Assembly (NCBI RefSeq): GCF_000697965.2
Contig: NZ_CP015882.1
Span: 930,001 to 994,000, forward strand
DNA from: Ensifer adhaerens
GTDB taxonomy: Bacteria > Pseudomonadota > Alphaproteobacteria > Rhizobiales > Rhizobiaceae
Reading direction: 5' to 3'
DNA length: 64,000 nucleotides
Position numbers and translations under genes: made by a program. Below, one piece after another: positions 44,591 to 53,749 of the stretch (its first letter is position 1; every line of letters starts with the position of its first letter). A model generated the notes under the pieces. It was not told the origin of the DNA. It saw only the letters and a list, made by a program, of their open reading frames with translations, and ran no database searches.

Positions 44591-45688
44591 TCAGCCTTCC
44601 AGAGCCTTGCCGGTATCGATGTCGAAGAGATGGGCGCGCGAGAGGTCGAAGCTCATGTGCACCTTCTCGCCCGGGCCAAGCGGGCGCGGATTGAGCATGC
44701 GCGAAACCCAGTCTCGACCGTTGAACTGGATGAAGACCAGCGTTTCATTACCCAGCGGTTCGGTGATCGACACCGGTAGCTCGACCTCGTGCACGGCGGC
44801 CGGGTCGCCGGCATGCAGACCATGGCCGCTCGGATAGATGTCGTCAGGCCTCAGACCGAAGGTGACCTTCTGTCCCGGACGGAGCGCGTTCACAAACCGC
44901 GGCGGGATCGGCAGCCGCATGCCGCTTACAAAGACGAGCGTACCGTTGTCGACGATCGCCTCGTCCATGTTCATCGGCGGCGAGCCGATGAAGCCGGCCA
45001 CGAACTTTGTGGCCGGGCGCTGGAACACTTCTTCCGGCGTGCCTACTTGTTCGATATAGCCGTCACGCATGATGACGATGCGGTCTGACAAGGTCATCGC
45101 CTCGACCTGGTCGTGGGTGACGTAGATCATCGTCGCCTGCATGCGGGCATGCAGCTTCTTGATCTCGGTTCGCACCTGGGTGCGCAGCTTCGCATCCAGG
45201 TTCGACAGAGGTTCGTCGAACAGGAAGACATCCGGCTGGCGCACGATCGCGCGGCCCATGGCGACGCGCTGGCGCTGGCCGCCGGAAAGCTGCGACGGGC
45301 GGCGCTCCAGGAGATGGCTAAGATCGAGGATGGCAGCGGCTTCATCGACCCGCGTCTTGATCTCGTCTGCCGAGCGTCCGGCGATCTTCAGCGAAAAACC
45401 CATGTTTTCGGCGACCGTCATATGCGGATAGAGCGCATAGGACTGGAAGACCATGGAGATATTGCGCGCCCGAGGCGGCAGGTCGTTGACCTTCTTTCCG
45501 CCGATTTCGATCGCGCCATCGCTGACGTCTTCGAGGCCTGCGATCATGCGCAGCGTTGTCGACTTGCCGCAGCCCGACGGGCCGACGAGCGCGATGAACT
45601 CGCGGTCCTTCACTTCGAGGTCGATGCCGTGGACGACCTCGAGCGCGCCGTAGCGCTTGACCAGTTTCCTGAGAGTGACAGGAGCCAT
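44591..45688 (-). CDS. sugar ABC transporter ATP-binding protein (MalK/UgpC-like)
   Basis: 365 aa. Walker A GPSGCGKSTT (about 36-45), signature LSGGQRQRV, Walker B VFLFDEPLSNLDAKLR, H-loop VTHDQVEAMTLSDRI, and a C-terminal MalK-type regulatory domain with TOBE folds. It powers the permease pair at 45695-47457. Start at 45688 with AGGAG upstream. Confidence 0.94.
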   Translation of the reverse strand: MAPVTLRKLVKRYGALEVVHGIDLEVKDREFIALVGPSGCGKSTTLRMIAGLEDVSDGAIEIGGKKVNDLPPRARNISMVFQSYALYPHMTVAENMGFSLKIAGRSADEIKTRVDEAAAILDLSHLLERRPSQLSGGQRQRVAMGRAIVRQPDVFLFDEPLSNLDAKLRTQVRTEIKKLHARMQATMIYVTHDQVEAMTLSDRIVIMRDGYIEQVGTPEEVFQRPATKFVAGFIGSPPMNMDEAIVDNGTLVFVSGMRLPIPPRFVNALRPGQKVTFGLRPDDIYPSGHGLHAGDPAAVHEVELPVSITEPLGNETLVFIQFNGRDWVSRMLNPRPLGPGEKVHMSFDLSRAHLFDIDTGKALEG

Positions 45689-45694
45689 GAACGA

Positions 45695-46561
45695 TTATCC
45701 TTTCACCGCGCCGAAGGTGAGACCCGAAACGAGGTGCTTCTGAATGATGAAGGTAAGGGTCAGCGCCGGGATGATCATCACGACGGCGAGCGCACACATG
45801 CCGCGCCAGTCGATGGTGAATTCGGCGGTGTAGTCGAGAAGCCCGACCGGCAAGGTCTTGGAATTGACCGAGCGGGTGATCTGCGAGGCAAGCGCATACT
45901 CGTTCCAGGACGTCAGGAACGCAAAGATGCCGGCGGATGCGATGCCGGGACCGGCAAGCGGAAACTCCACCTGCCAGAAGGCCTGCCACGGCGTGCAGCC
46001 GTCTATCTGGGCGGCCTCGGCGAGATCCTTCGGCACCTGGCGGAAGAAGCCGTCGATCAGCCAGATGGTGAAGGGCACGTTGAGCGCGACATAGGTCAGG
46101 ATCAGCGAAAAATGCGTGTCGATGATCCCGGTGCGGGCGTAGAGCATGAAGAGCGGCAGCGAGAGCGCGATGCCAGGCACGGCGCGCGTCAGCATGAAGC
46201 CGAGGAAGATCGCCGACTTCGCCTTGAAACGATAGCGGGCAAAGGCGTAGCCGCCGGCCATGCCGATCGCCAGTGCAATCACCGTCGAGGTCACCGAGAT
46301 GATCAGCGAATTGCGAAAATAGTCCCAGACGGGAACGCCACCCTGCCCGGCGCCCGCAAACATGGCGCGATAGGCATCGAGCGAAATGCTCTCGGGGATC
46401 CAAACCGGTGGTTTCGCCATGATTTCGACGGTCGGACGCAGCGACGACAGCACGATCCAGAGGCCGGGAAGGCAGATCACGGCCATTGCGAGAAACAGGC
46501 CGATCAGGTGCACCGTCTTCAACAGGCGGCGGCGCAGTCGGTGCGAAGCGTTGATATCCAT
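45695..46561 (-). CDS. sugar ABC transporter permease (MalG-like)
   Basis: 288 aa with six predicted helices. The EAA loop reads LAEAAQIDGCTPWQAFWQVEFPLAGPG. The start codon is the ATG at 46561, which overlaps the upstream permease stop as TAATG, so translation is coupled. Forms the transmembrane dimer with the protein at 46561-47457 for the carbohydrate uptake class 1 family. Confidence 0.93.
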   Translation of the reverse strand: MDINASHRLRRRLLKTVHLIGLFLAMAVICLPGLWIVLSSLRPTVEIMAKPPVWIPESISLDAYRAMFAGAGQGGVPVWDYFRNSLIISVTSTVIALAIGMAGGYAFARYRFKAKSAIFLGFMLTRAVPGIALSLPLFMLYARTGIIDTHFSLILTYVALNVPFTIWLIDGFFRQVPKDLAEAAQIDGCTPWQAFWQVEFPLAGPGIASAGIFAFLTSWNEYALASQITRSVNSKTLPVGLLDYTAEFTIDWRGMCALAVVMIIPALTLTFIIQKHLVSGLTFGAVKG

Positions 46562-47457
46562 TACCACTCGGCTCCGATCTGCTGGCGCGCCGCGGCGAGC
46601 TTGCGGAAGAAATAGACGGTGAAGACGATCGACAGGAGGATCGCGACATAGGCCATGGCGTTGGCGAGCCCCATGCGGGCATCGGCATAGGCCGTGCGGC
46701 CGACGAGCGTCCAGAGTAGCTCCGTGCGCTTGGCCGGGCCGCCATCGGTCATGATCTTGACGATGTCATAGGCGCGCGCGACGTCGAGAGAGCGGATCGT
46801 CATGGCGATGAAGGCGAACGGCATCAGATAGGGCCAGGTGACATAGCGGAAGGTCTGCCAGGGTGTGCAGCCGTCGACATGGGCAGCCTCGACCGGATCC
46901 TTCGGCATGGCGAGCAGGCCGGCCAGAATCAGGATCGCAAAGACTGCGGTCGAGGACCAGACTTCGGCGATGATGATCGAGAGCAGTGCGAGATTGCCGT
47001 CGATCAACCAGGGAATTGCCTGATCCGTCAGTCCCAGCGACTGCAGCGCATTGTTGACGAAGCCGATATTGTCGTTGAAGAGGAACTTGAACTGGAAGCC
47101 GACGAGCACGGGCGAAAACATCATCGGAAACATCATCATGGTGCGCAGCAGGCGCTGGCCGTGGGTCGCCTTGTTGACAAGCAAAGCCAGGCCGAGACCG
47201 AGCAGCATCTCGGCGTTCAGAGCCACAGTCAGCAACAGCACGGTGCGGCCAAACGCGACCCAGAATTCGGCGTTGCCAAGTACGGTCGCGTAGTTGCGCA
47301 GGCCTACAAAGACCCACAGCGTCTCCGGTTTGGTCAAGCGGAACGGCGTGAAGCTCGAATAGAAGGAAAAAAGGAGCGGCAACACGATCACCGCCGCGAG
47401 CACGACAAAGGCCGGAAGCAGAAGCAGGGCCGGTGCTGACAATTTCTTGAGCTTCAT
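46561..47457 (-). CDS. sugar ABC transporter permease (MalF-like)
   Basis: 298 aa with six helices from the ATG at 47457 (MKLKKLSAPALLLLPAF); the open frame upstream to 47529 lacks a good start. The EAA loop reads PVEAAHVDGCTPWQTFRYVTWPYLMP. Partner of the MalG-like permease. It is 81 bases downstream of the binding-protein stop. Confidence 0.92.
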   Translation of the reverse strand: MKLKKLSAPALLLLPAFVVLAAVIVLPLLFSFYSSFTPFRLTKPETLWVFVGLRNYATVLGNAEFWVAFGRTVLLLTVALNAEMLLGLGLALLVNKATHGQRLLRTMMMFPMMFSPVLVGFQFKFLFNDNIGFVNNALQSLGLTDQAIPWLIDGNLALLSIIIAEVWSSTAVFAILILAGLLAMPKDPVEAAHVDGCTPWQTFRYVTWPYLMPFAFIAMTIRSLDVARAYDIVKIMTDGGPAKRTELLWTLVGRTAYADARMGLANAMAYVAILLSIVFTVYFFRKLAAARQQIGAEW

Positions 47458-47538
47458 CGGGCAGTCCTGAGGATTGCATGAAATGGCTGAGGCGGCGCCG
47501 GCGCCTTCAAGGCATCGGCGCCGCCTCATGGGTAACGA

Positions 47539-48858
47539 TCAGAGCTTGCCCGCGTCTTCGAGAATGCCGGTCGCTTTCTGAGCGGCGGCATCAAGCGCTT
47601 CCTTCGACGTCTTGTCGCCGAGGATGGCGGCCTGGAGTTCCGGATAGACGGCGTTGGAGATTTCGATCCACTCGGCCGTCTTCGGAACCGGGAAGGCATG
47701 CTTTGCGGCTTCCTGGAAAGCCTGCAGCACTTCCGTCTTGTAGGCGTCGCCCTCGGCTTGCTTGATGTTGTATTCCCAGACGGCAGTCCGGGTCGGCAAC
47801 GGGCCGGCAGCCGATTCCAGCTTCTGGCTGTCCTCGTTGGTCAGCCACCAGACGAGCGAAGCGGCCGCTTCCTTGTTGGCGCAATCTTCGGTGACCGAGA
47901 AGCCATGATGGCCCGACCAGCCGGTGCGCTTGCCGGAAGAACCGGCCGGCTGCACCTTCACGCCGACATTGCCGGCGACCTTGGAGGACTTCGGGTCGTT
48001 GAAGAAGCTCGCCCAGCCAGGCCAGTCGAGGTTGAGGGCGATCGAACCCGAGGCAAAGCCCTGGCCGAGGTCGTCCCAAAGATAGTTGGTCGTGCCCGGC
48101 GGTACGGCCTTGTCCTTGTAGAGCTTGACGAACCAGTCAAGCGCATGGACACCGGCTTCCGAGTTGAAGGCGGGGCGCCCGTCCTTGTCGAGATATTCGC
48201 CACCTTCGGCGACCAGCATTTCATAGAAGCGACCGTTGATTGCCTCTTCCTTACCGGCAAACTGCGTGCCGTAGAAATTCGGCGGGGCGGCGAAGAACTC
48301 GGCCTGATCGCTGACCTGGGCCCAGGTGTCCGGCGGCGCGAGGTCGTAACCGTATTTCGCCTTGAAGGCGGTCTTCTTGGCTTCGTCCTGGTAGAGGCTC
48401 TTCTGGTAGTAGAGCGCCGACACGTCGAACTGGGCGCGCGGCAACATCACCAGCTTGCCGTCGAGCGTCGAAGCGTCGATCAGCGCCGGCACGAATTTGG
48501 CGATCTCCTCCGGCGGCAGGAGCGCCAGGAGATCAGTGTAGATGTCGGGGTATTGCGGCGCGAAGGAGGAATGGTTCGAGCCGACGCACCAGCTGACGCC
48601 GCCAGTCGCGATATCCGACTTGATCTCCTTGTCGAGTTCGAAGTGGTTCTTCTTCGACAGGATGTTGACCTTGGCGCCGGTCGCCTTCTCCCATTCGCCG
48701 ATCCGCTCGTAGAGCTTTTCGTATTGCTGTCCGCCGATCAGCTTGGCGTCGATCGTGACGCCCTCGAACTTGCCGGGCAGTTCTGCGGCATTCGCCGCTC
48801 CCCCTGCACAGGCAAGCATAACGACGCCGGCGGAGACGCCGGCAAGCAGCCTTTTCAT
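47539..48858 (-). CDS. sugar ABC transporter substrate-binding protein
   Basis: 439 aa from the ATG at 48858 (GGAGGAG upstream). The signal peptide ends ANA-AELPGKF near residue 24. The mature protein is a family-1 (MalE-like) binding protein with WEKATGAKVNILS, then WNYLWDDLG-type aromatic residues and a C-terminal GWSGHHGFSV. It is first in the fucose operon. L-fucose, or a fucose-containing oligosaccharide from plant cell wall, is the inferred ligand. Confidence 0.9.
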   Translation of the reverse strand: MKRLLAGVSAGVVMLACAGGAANAAELPGKFEGVTIDAKLIGGQQYEKLYERIGEWEKATGAKVNILSKKNHFELDKEIKSDIATGGVSWCVGSNHSSFAPQYPDIYTDLLALLPPEEIAKFVPALIDASTLDGKLVMLPRAQFDVSALYYQKSLYQDEAKKTAFKAKYGYDLAPPDTWAQVSDQAEFFAAPPNFYGTQFAGKEEAINGRFYEMLVAEGGEYLDKDGRPAFNSEAGVHALDWFVKLYKDKAVPPGTTNYLWDDLGQGFASGSIALNLDWPGWASFFNDPKSSKVAGNVGVKVQPAGSSGKRTGWSGHHGFSVTEDCANKEAAASLVWWLTNEDSQKLESAAGPLPTRTAVWEYNIKQAEGDAYKTEVLQAFQEAAKHAFPVPKTAEWIEISNAVYPELQAAILGDKTSKEALDAAAQKATGILEDAGKL

Positions 48859-49022
48859 ATCCACTCCTCCCATGTTCACGCCCTCTTCCTGACGTGACGT
48901 TCTCATTTGTGAGAAACTAATTCATATACAAACAACATTTTCATGAGGCGTCAAGGGAGAACTTTCCTTTGTGGGCGCCTTCGTCTGCGTATATGGATAT
49001 GAATATTCACCAAGGAGGCTTC
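48859..49022. promoter_or_regulatory. divergent control region, fucose operon / IclR gene
   Basis: Contains the perfect dyad TTCTCA-TTTG-TGAGAA (48900-48915) and next to it, on the minus strand, TATATGAAT (complement of 48920-48928). The combined block is shared with two other places in the cluster (49838-49866, 53720-53749) and is the best candidate for the IclR operator. Confidence 0.6.
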
Positions 49023-49811
49023 ATGGACACCGAAGAGTCAGATCGCTACCGCGCACCGGCCCTTGATAAGGGGCTCGACATTCTCGAGCTGCTTGCCAGC
49101 GTCGACGGCGGACTGACGCAGGCCGAGATTTCCAAGCGCCTGAACCGGAGTCCGAACGAGTTCTACCGCATGCTCGATCGGCTGGTGCGGCGCGGCTATG
49201 TCACGCGCATCGACGGAGATCGCTATTCGCTGACATTGAAGCTCTTCGGGTTGTCGCAACTGCATGCGCCGGTCCGCAGGCTTGCCTCCTACGCCACGCC
49301 CTTGATGCGGGATCTGGCCCAGCGCTCGAAGCAGGCAAACCACCTCGCCGTCTTCGATCGCGGCTCCGCCGTCGTCATCGCCCAGCAGGAAGCGCCTGAT
49401 TATTGGGGCATTTCGATCCGGGTCGGGTCGCATATCAGCCTCTTCGACACGGGTTCCGGCCATATCCTGCTTGCCTTCCGCTCGGCCGAAGAGCGCGAAA
49501 TGATGATCGCGGAACATGCCAGGAGCAAAGACGAGGTCCCGCGCGGGCCTGAGTTCTACGCGCGCCTCGATCAGATCCGCGAGCGCGGCTATGAAATGAT
49601 GGCGAGCGCGCAGACAGCCGGCGTCTATAACCTCTCGGCGCCGATCCTGGGGCCTGATGGCCGCGGCATCGCGGCGCTGACCGTTCCCTATATCGCGCTC
49701 GTCAACGCGCCCTCGGCGCCAGACATCACTGAAAGCATCGCCCTTTTGCTGAAAACCGCCGAGCAACTGTCGACGTTGGCCGGTTCGGACGTGGCCTCCA
49801 CAACAGATTGA
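49023..49811 (+). CDS. IclR family transcriptional regulator
   Basis: 262 aa from the ATG at 49023 with AAGGAGG 5 bases upstream; the frame is open to 48969, but that start has no such signal. The N-terminal winged HTH is at about 10-70 (LDKGLDILELLAS, LTQAEISKRLNRSPNEFYRMLDRL), and the C-terminal GAF-like effector domain follows (LAQRSKQANHLAVFD to LTVPYIAL). It is divergent from the fucose operon, so it is the likely local regulator with a sugar-acid pathway intermediate as ligand. Confidence 0.92.
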   Translation: MDTEESDRYRAPALDKGLDILELLASVDGGLTQAEISKRLNRSPNEFYRMLDRLVRRGYVTRIDGDRYSLTLKLFGLSQLHAPVRRLASYATPLMRDLAQRSKQANHLAVFDRGSAVVIAQQEAPDYWGISIRVGSHISLFDTGSGHILLAFRSAEEREMMIAEHARSKDEVPRGPEFYARLDQIRERGYEMMASAQTAGVYNLSAPILGPDGRGIAALTVPYIALVNAPSAPDITESIALLLKTAEQLSTLAGSDVASTTD

Positions 49812-49837
49812 CGGCACTTGGGAACGGTCGTACTTCT

Positions 49838-49866
49838 TATCTGAATAGATCATTCTTATGTGAGAA
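49838..49866 (+). promoter_or_regulatory. IclR-operator-like site before the lactonase gene
   Basis: TATCTGAATAG...ATTC followed by TTATGTGAGAA. Aligns with the sites at 48900-48928 (minus) and 53720-53749. It ends 21 bases before the TTG start of the amidohydrolase gene. Confidence 0.5.
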
Positions 49867-49887
49867 GCCGTTCGGAGGAGGCGCGCC

Positions 49888-50724
49888 TTGATCATCGACA
49901 CCCATCTTCACCTCATCGACAGGTCGAGGCTCGCCTATCCCTGGCTCGCCGGTGTGCCTGCCCTCAACCAGGACTTTCTCTACGCCACCTACGAGCGCGA
50001 AGCGCGGCGGCTCGGCATTACTGCCAGCCTGCACATGGAGGTCGATGTCGATCCTTTAGAGATGGAGAAGGAGACATCCGAGGTCGCGCGGCTCGCAGGC
50101 CAGGCGGATAGCCTGCTGAAGGGCGCTATTGCCGCCTGCCGACCTGAAGAGGATGGCTTTTCGGCCTATCTAGAACGCCAGGAAGCAAACGGCCTCATCA
50201 AGGGCTTCCGCCGCGTGCTGCATGTGATGCCGGATGACCTCTCCGAAGGAGCGACTTTTCGCGACAATATCCGCCGGCTCGGCGGCCGTCGCTTCACCTT
50301 CGACCTCTGCGTCCTGCCGCACCAGATCGAAAAGGCGATTGCGCTTGCCGATCTGGCGCCCGACGTTCCGTTTATTCTCGACCATTGCGGCGTGCCCGAC
50401 ATTCGCGCCGGCGCCGAGCATCCCTGGCGCGAGCACATGAGCGAGATCGCCCAACGTGCGAACGTCACGGCAAAAATCTCCGGCGTCGTCGCCTATGCGG
50501 ACGAGGCCTGGCAGGTCGAGACGCTGCGCCCGTATGTCGAGCACACGATCGACGTCTTTGGTTGGGATCGGGTGGTCTGGGGAAGCGATTGGCCGGTCTG
50601 CACGCTCGGCGGCAATCTTTCGACCTGGGTCGGCGCCACCCACGCGCTTCTGGAAGGCTGCAGCGCGGAGGAAAAGCGCAAGCTGCTTGCCGACAACGCG
50701 CGCCGGATCTGGAATCTCGCCTAG
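49888..50724 (+). CDS. amidohydrolase, likely L-fuconolactonase
   Basis: 278 aa with a TTG start at 49888, preceded by GGAGGAG, and MIIDTHLHLID follows at once. COG3618-type TIM barrel: HLH metal ligands at residues 6-8, FILDHCGVPD, WGSDWPVC at the C-terminal metal Asp, and NARRIWNL. Members hydrolyse L-fuconolactone or L-rhamnonolactone. It provides the missing lactonase step between the sugar dehydrogenase and the dehydratase at 38678. Confidence 0.85.
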   Translation: MIIDTHLHLIDRSRLAYPWLAGVPALNQDFLYATYEREARRLGITASLHMEVDVDPLEMEKETSEVARLAGQADSLLKGAIAACRPEEDGFSAYLERQEANGLIKGFRRVLHVMPDDLSEGATFRDNIRRLGGRRFTFDLCVLPHQIEKAIALADLAPDVPFILDHCGVPDIRAGAEHPWREHMSEIAQRANVTAKISGVVAYADEAWQVETLRPYVEHTIDVFGWDRVVWGSDWPVCTLGGNLSTWVGATHALLEGCSAEEKRKLLADNARRIWNLA

Positions 50725-50743
50725 CAAGCCCTGCCCTAAGTCC

Positions 50744-50771
50744 GTTCCGGGACGCCTGGGCATCCCGGAAC
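50744..50771. terminator. bidirectional hairpin between convergent genes
   Basis: GTTCCGGGA (50744-50752) and TCCCGGAAC (50763-50771) form a perfect 9-bp stem with a 10-base loop in the 54-base gap between two converging genes. There is no strong T-run, so termination efficiency is uncertain. Confidence 0.5.
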
Positions 50772-50778
50772 TCAGAAA

Positions 50779-51915
50779 TCAGGCTGTAGCAAAACTCTCT
50801 GCAAACAGCCGATTGAGATCGTCGACGACCTTTCGCGCCGCCTCTTTGCCCGTGAGGCCGTCGTTGATGCGATCGGATGCCGCCTGTTGGAAGGCCATGT
50901 AGCCATCGTACCGTGGGCGAACCCAGGCGCTCTCCAGCGTCTTGCGCGTCGCACGATAGAAATCGGAGGTCGCGGCATTGACGGCGTCGTCATCCCAGGC
51001 GGCCGCGTGGCCGGGCTGCCCGCCTCCTGAGGCATAAGGACCGCGCTGGACGGCGCCGCTCGCAACGAAATAGGCGAAATCGATCGCCGCTTCCCGCGCC
51101 TGTGAGAAAGCCGAGACCGCAATCCCCGTTCCGCCGAGGGCCGAGCCTGCCGGACCATTGGTTCCGGCAATCGGAACATCGCCGAACGTCACGAGCGACG
51201 GCCGGAAGCCCGGCATCGCGTAGCTGACATAGCCGTAGATCAGAGGTGCACAGACAACTTTCGACGGCGGATCGCTCATTGCCTCCAGCACGGCGATCGG
51301 GTCCATGGAAAAGCAGGAGGGATCGATCAGGTCTGTCAGTTCACGCAGGCGCTCGAAGGCGTTGATGCCCGCATCCGGATCGATCAGCGGCCCGGTAGCG
51401 TCACTGCGGCAGGGGGAACCGAGATTGCCGGCGAGCGTGTAGAAGCTCATCAGGGAATGCGGTGGGCGCATCGGCAGCGCCACCCTTCCCTGTCGCGCGA
51501 GCGCCAGCATGTCGGTCCAGCTTTCCATGCGGTCCGTCAGGTCCGGGCGCCACGCCTGGACCTGGGTCGCCGCATCGATCGGAAAGGCCCATTGCCGGCC
51601 CTGCCAAGTATAGCTCGGATAGGAGCGCCCGACGCTCGCATCCTCAAGCGCCTTCCTCTCGGCTTGGCGGCCTTCCACATCGAGCGGCGCCAGGCACTTC
51701 TCCTTGGTGATTTGGCCGACATGCGGATGATCGATGACGATAAGATCATAGGCCCGCGCCAATTCCTCGACCGGATAGGTCTCAAAATCCTGTAGCGAGC
51801 GCTTGTCCCATTCTACCGTTATGCCGGTGCGTTCCTGCCAAAGCCGCGAACAGGCGATCATCGGATCGTAGCCGCGCGGGTGGCTCCAGGTCATGCCCTT
51901 CAATGTGACGCTCAC
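50779..51915 (-). CDS. extracellular-solute-binding-like protein without signal peptide
   Basis: 378 aa with a GTG start at 51915 that overlaps the CoA-transferase stop (GTGA); GAGGAG lies upstream. The fold is that of family-1 ABC binding proteins (GITVEWDKRSLQDF, then DLIVIDHPHVGQI and YASGGGQPGH). The N-terminus MSVTLKGMTWSHPRGYDPM has no hydrophobic signal, and no permease or ATPase is adjacent. It is therefore probably cytoplasmic, perhaps binding a pathway acid or its CoA ester. It forms an operon with the MaoC and CoA-transferase genes. Confidence 0.78.
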   Translation of the reverse strand: MSVTLKGMTWSHPRGYDPMIACSRLWQERTGITVEWDKRSLQDFETYPVEELARAYDLIVIDHPHVGQITKEKCLAPLDVEGRQAERKALEDASVGRSYPSYTWQGRQWAFPIDAATQVQAWRPDLTDRMESWTDMLALARQGRVALPMRPPHSLMSFYTLAGNLGSPCRSDATGPLIDPDAGINAFERLRELTDLIDPSCFSMDPIAVLEAMSDPPSKVVCAPLIYGYVSYAMPGFRPSLVTFGDVPIAGTNGPAGSALGGTGIAVSAFSQAREAAIDFAYFVASGAVQRGPYASGGGQPGHAAAWDDDAVNAATSDFYRATRKTLESAWVRPRYDGYMAFQQAASDRINDGLTGKEAARKVVDDLNRLFAESFATA

Positions 51916-53072
51916 AGGCCGAACTCCTCTCGGATCGAGGCGCTATGCTCGCCGATCCGTGGTGCTGCGCGGTCCACCTGCGCACGCTTGCCGTTGACCC
52001 TGAGCGGCGAACGCGTCGTCAGGATCGAAACGTCGTCTTCGCGCACCACCGTCTGCAGCATGTCGAGCACGCGGAAGCCTTCGCTTTCGAGCAGTTCGTT
52101 CCAGTTTAGAACCCGGGCGCACCAGATGTCCGCAGGCTCAAGCACGCCAAGCCAATGGTCGATGGTGTTTTCGGCGATCCGCTTGGCGATCAGCGCCTTG
52201 ATTTCGTCCCGTTCGGAGAACCAGGAAGCCGGATCGTCGCGATAGGCGTCGAGTTGTGGCATTTGCAAGAGATCGGCAAGCTTCGGGATGGGCGTCATGG
52301 CGATGGCGAGATAGCCATCCTTGGCCGGATAGACCCCATAGGGCGCCGACAGATAGGCATGGGCGCTGCGAAAACCCGACCGGGTCGGCAGCCGGCGGCC
52401 GTCATTCAAGTGCGTCGTCAGCACTTCGAACTGGAAGTCGACGAGGGCCTCGAGCAAGCTCGTCTCGATCAGGCTGCCCTTGCCGGAAATGCCACGACGG
52501 ACGAGGGCTGCAAGGATACCTTGCGCTGCTGCGGCGCCCGCAAGCATGTCGCCGATCGCCAGACCAAAGGGCACCGGCCCTTGGCCCTCATCGCCGTTCA
52601 GCCACATGACGCCGGAGCGCGATTGCGCGAGCAGATCCTGCCCCGGCCGCTTCACCCAGGGGCCTTCCTCGCCATAGCCGCTGATCGAGGCATAAACGAT
52701 CTTCGGGTTGATCGCCTTGACCGCCTCGTAGTCGAGCCCGAGCCGCTGGATGACGCCGGGACGGAAATTCTGGATCAGCACGTCGGCCTTGGCGAGCAAC
52801 GTCTGCAATGCTTTAAGATCGGCCTCGTTCTTGAGGTCGATCGCGAGGCTTTCCTTGGCGCGGTTGATGGCATGAAAGATCGTCGAATCGCCGCCGATCT
52901 CGGTGTCGCTCAGATAAAGCCGGCGCGACAGGTCGCCACCGTCGGGGCGCTCGATCTTGATGACGCGCGCCCCGAGATCCATGAGGCGCAAGGAGCAGTA
53001 GGGGCCTGAGAGAAACTGGCTCATGTCGACGACGACAAGGCCAGAGAGCGGCAGTTCGTTGGTTTCGGTCAT
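51912..53072 (-). CDS. CaiB/BaiF family (class III) CoA-transferase
   Basis: 386 aa. Class III CoA-transferase features: GLVVVDMSQFLSGPYCSLRLMDLGARVIKIE at the N-terminus (split), then DVLIQNFRPGVIQRLGLDYEA, and the catalytic Asp in this region (DLKNEAD...). It moves CoA between acids, for example from succinyl-CoA. It lies between the MaoC-type hydratase (8 bases away) and the leaderless binding-like gene, which suggests activation and hydration of an unsaturated or hydroxy acid. Confidence 0.9.
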   Translation of the reverse strand: MTETNELPLSGLVVVDMSQFLSGPYCSLRLMDLGARVIKIERPDGGDLSRRLYLSDTEIGGDSTIFHAINRAKESLAIDLKNEADLKALQTLLAKADVLIQNFRPGVIQRLGLDYEAVKAINPKIVYASISGYGEEGPWVKRPGQDLLAQSRSGVMWLNGDEGQGPVPFGLAIGDMLAGAAAAQGILAALVRRGISGKGSLIETSLLEALVDFQFEVLTTHLNDGRRLPTRSGFRSAHAYLSAPYGVYPAKDGYLAIAMTPIPKLADLLQMPQLDAYRDDPASWFSERDEIKALIAKRIAENTIDHWLGVLEPADIWCARVLNWNELLESEGFRVLDMLQTVVREDDVSILTTRSPLRVNGKRAQVDRAAPRIGEHSASIREEFGL

Positions 53073-53079
53073 CGGTATC

Positions 53080-53631
53080 TTACTTCTCGGTCTTGCCGAC
53101 GAAGTCGGCGGGGTTCTTGTATTTCACGGTCTGCAGGTGCTCGCAGTAGAGCACCAGCTCTCCCTCGCCCTTGAAGACCTGGTAGCTGGCCCGGATAAGC
53201 CCGAGCTCCCTGTAGCGGGGCGTTTTGTCCATGTTGGTACGGATCGTGTAGATCGTTTCGCCGATGAAGACCGGCTTGATGAAGCGCAGCTTGTCATAGC
53301 CGTAGGAAAAGGCGTTGACGCAGTTGGTGGCGACCAGCCCGAGGCCTGCGGAAAAGACGAAGGCGCCGGCAACGAGACGCCTGCCGAAGATGCCCTCGCG
53401 CTCGGCAAACATCTGATCCTGCACGTAAGGATGGATGTCGACGACGAGCGTATTGAAGAGGTGGCTGTCGCTCTCGGCGATCGTGCGACGCAAGGACCTT
53501 ATACGCTGGCCGACTGGCCAGTCCTCATAGAACCAGTTTTCCGCGTTCCACACGGGAAGCGCGGCGTGCTCCTCCGGCATGTCCCCGGGACGGGTCGAGG
53601 ACACCCCGACAGTGGGCATGAAGTCATCCAT
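53080..53631 (-). CDS. MaoC family dehydratase
   Basis: 183 aa. Hot-dog fold with [30 protein letters not shown] and [18 protein letters not shown], which resembles mesaconyl-CoA-hydratase-type MaoC proteins. The [10 protein letters not shown](I/V)KPV(F/H)IG block is shared with the MaoC at 41591, so the two probably handle similar substrates. First gene of the small operon 53631 to 50779; the shared operator-like motif at 53720-53749 is upstream. Confidence 0.82.
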   Translation of the reverse strand: MDDFMPTVGVSSTRPGDMPEEHAALPVWNAENWFYEDWPVGQRIRSLRRTIAESDSHLFNTLVVDIHPYVQDQMFAEREGIFGRRLVAGAFVFSAGLGLVATNCVNAFSYGYDKLRFIKPVFIGETIYTIRTNMDKTPRYRELGLIRASYQVFKGEGELVLYCEHLQTVKYKNPADFVGKTEK

Positions 53632-53719
53632 TGGTCAGTCCCTGATGCAATAGGTCGGCAACTGCGGGTCCGTTCGACGGTTCCCGAGGGCAATGCCGCT
53701 CGATCTCCATTCGGATCCT

Positions 53720-53749
53720 TATATGAATAGTATGTTCACATATGGATTC
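53720..53749 (+). promoter_or_regulatory. IclR-operator-like site before the MaoC/CoA-transferase operon
   Basis: TATATGAATAG-TATG-TTCACATATGGA aligns with the sites at 48900-48928 (minus strand) and 49838-49866. It lies about 90 bases before the MaoC start and 180 bases before the SorC-type regulator. Confidence 0.5.
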
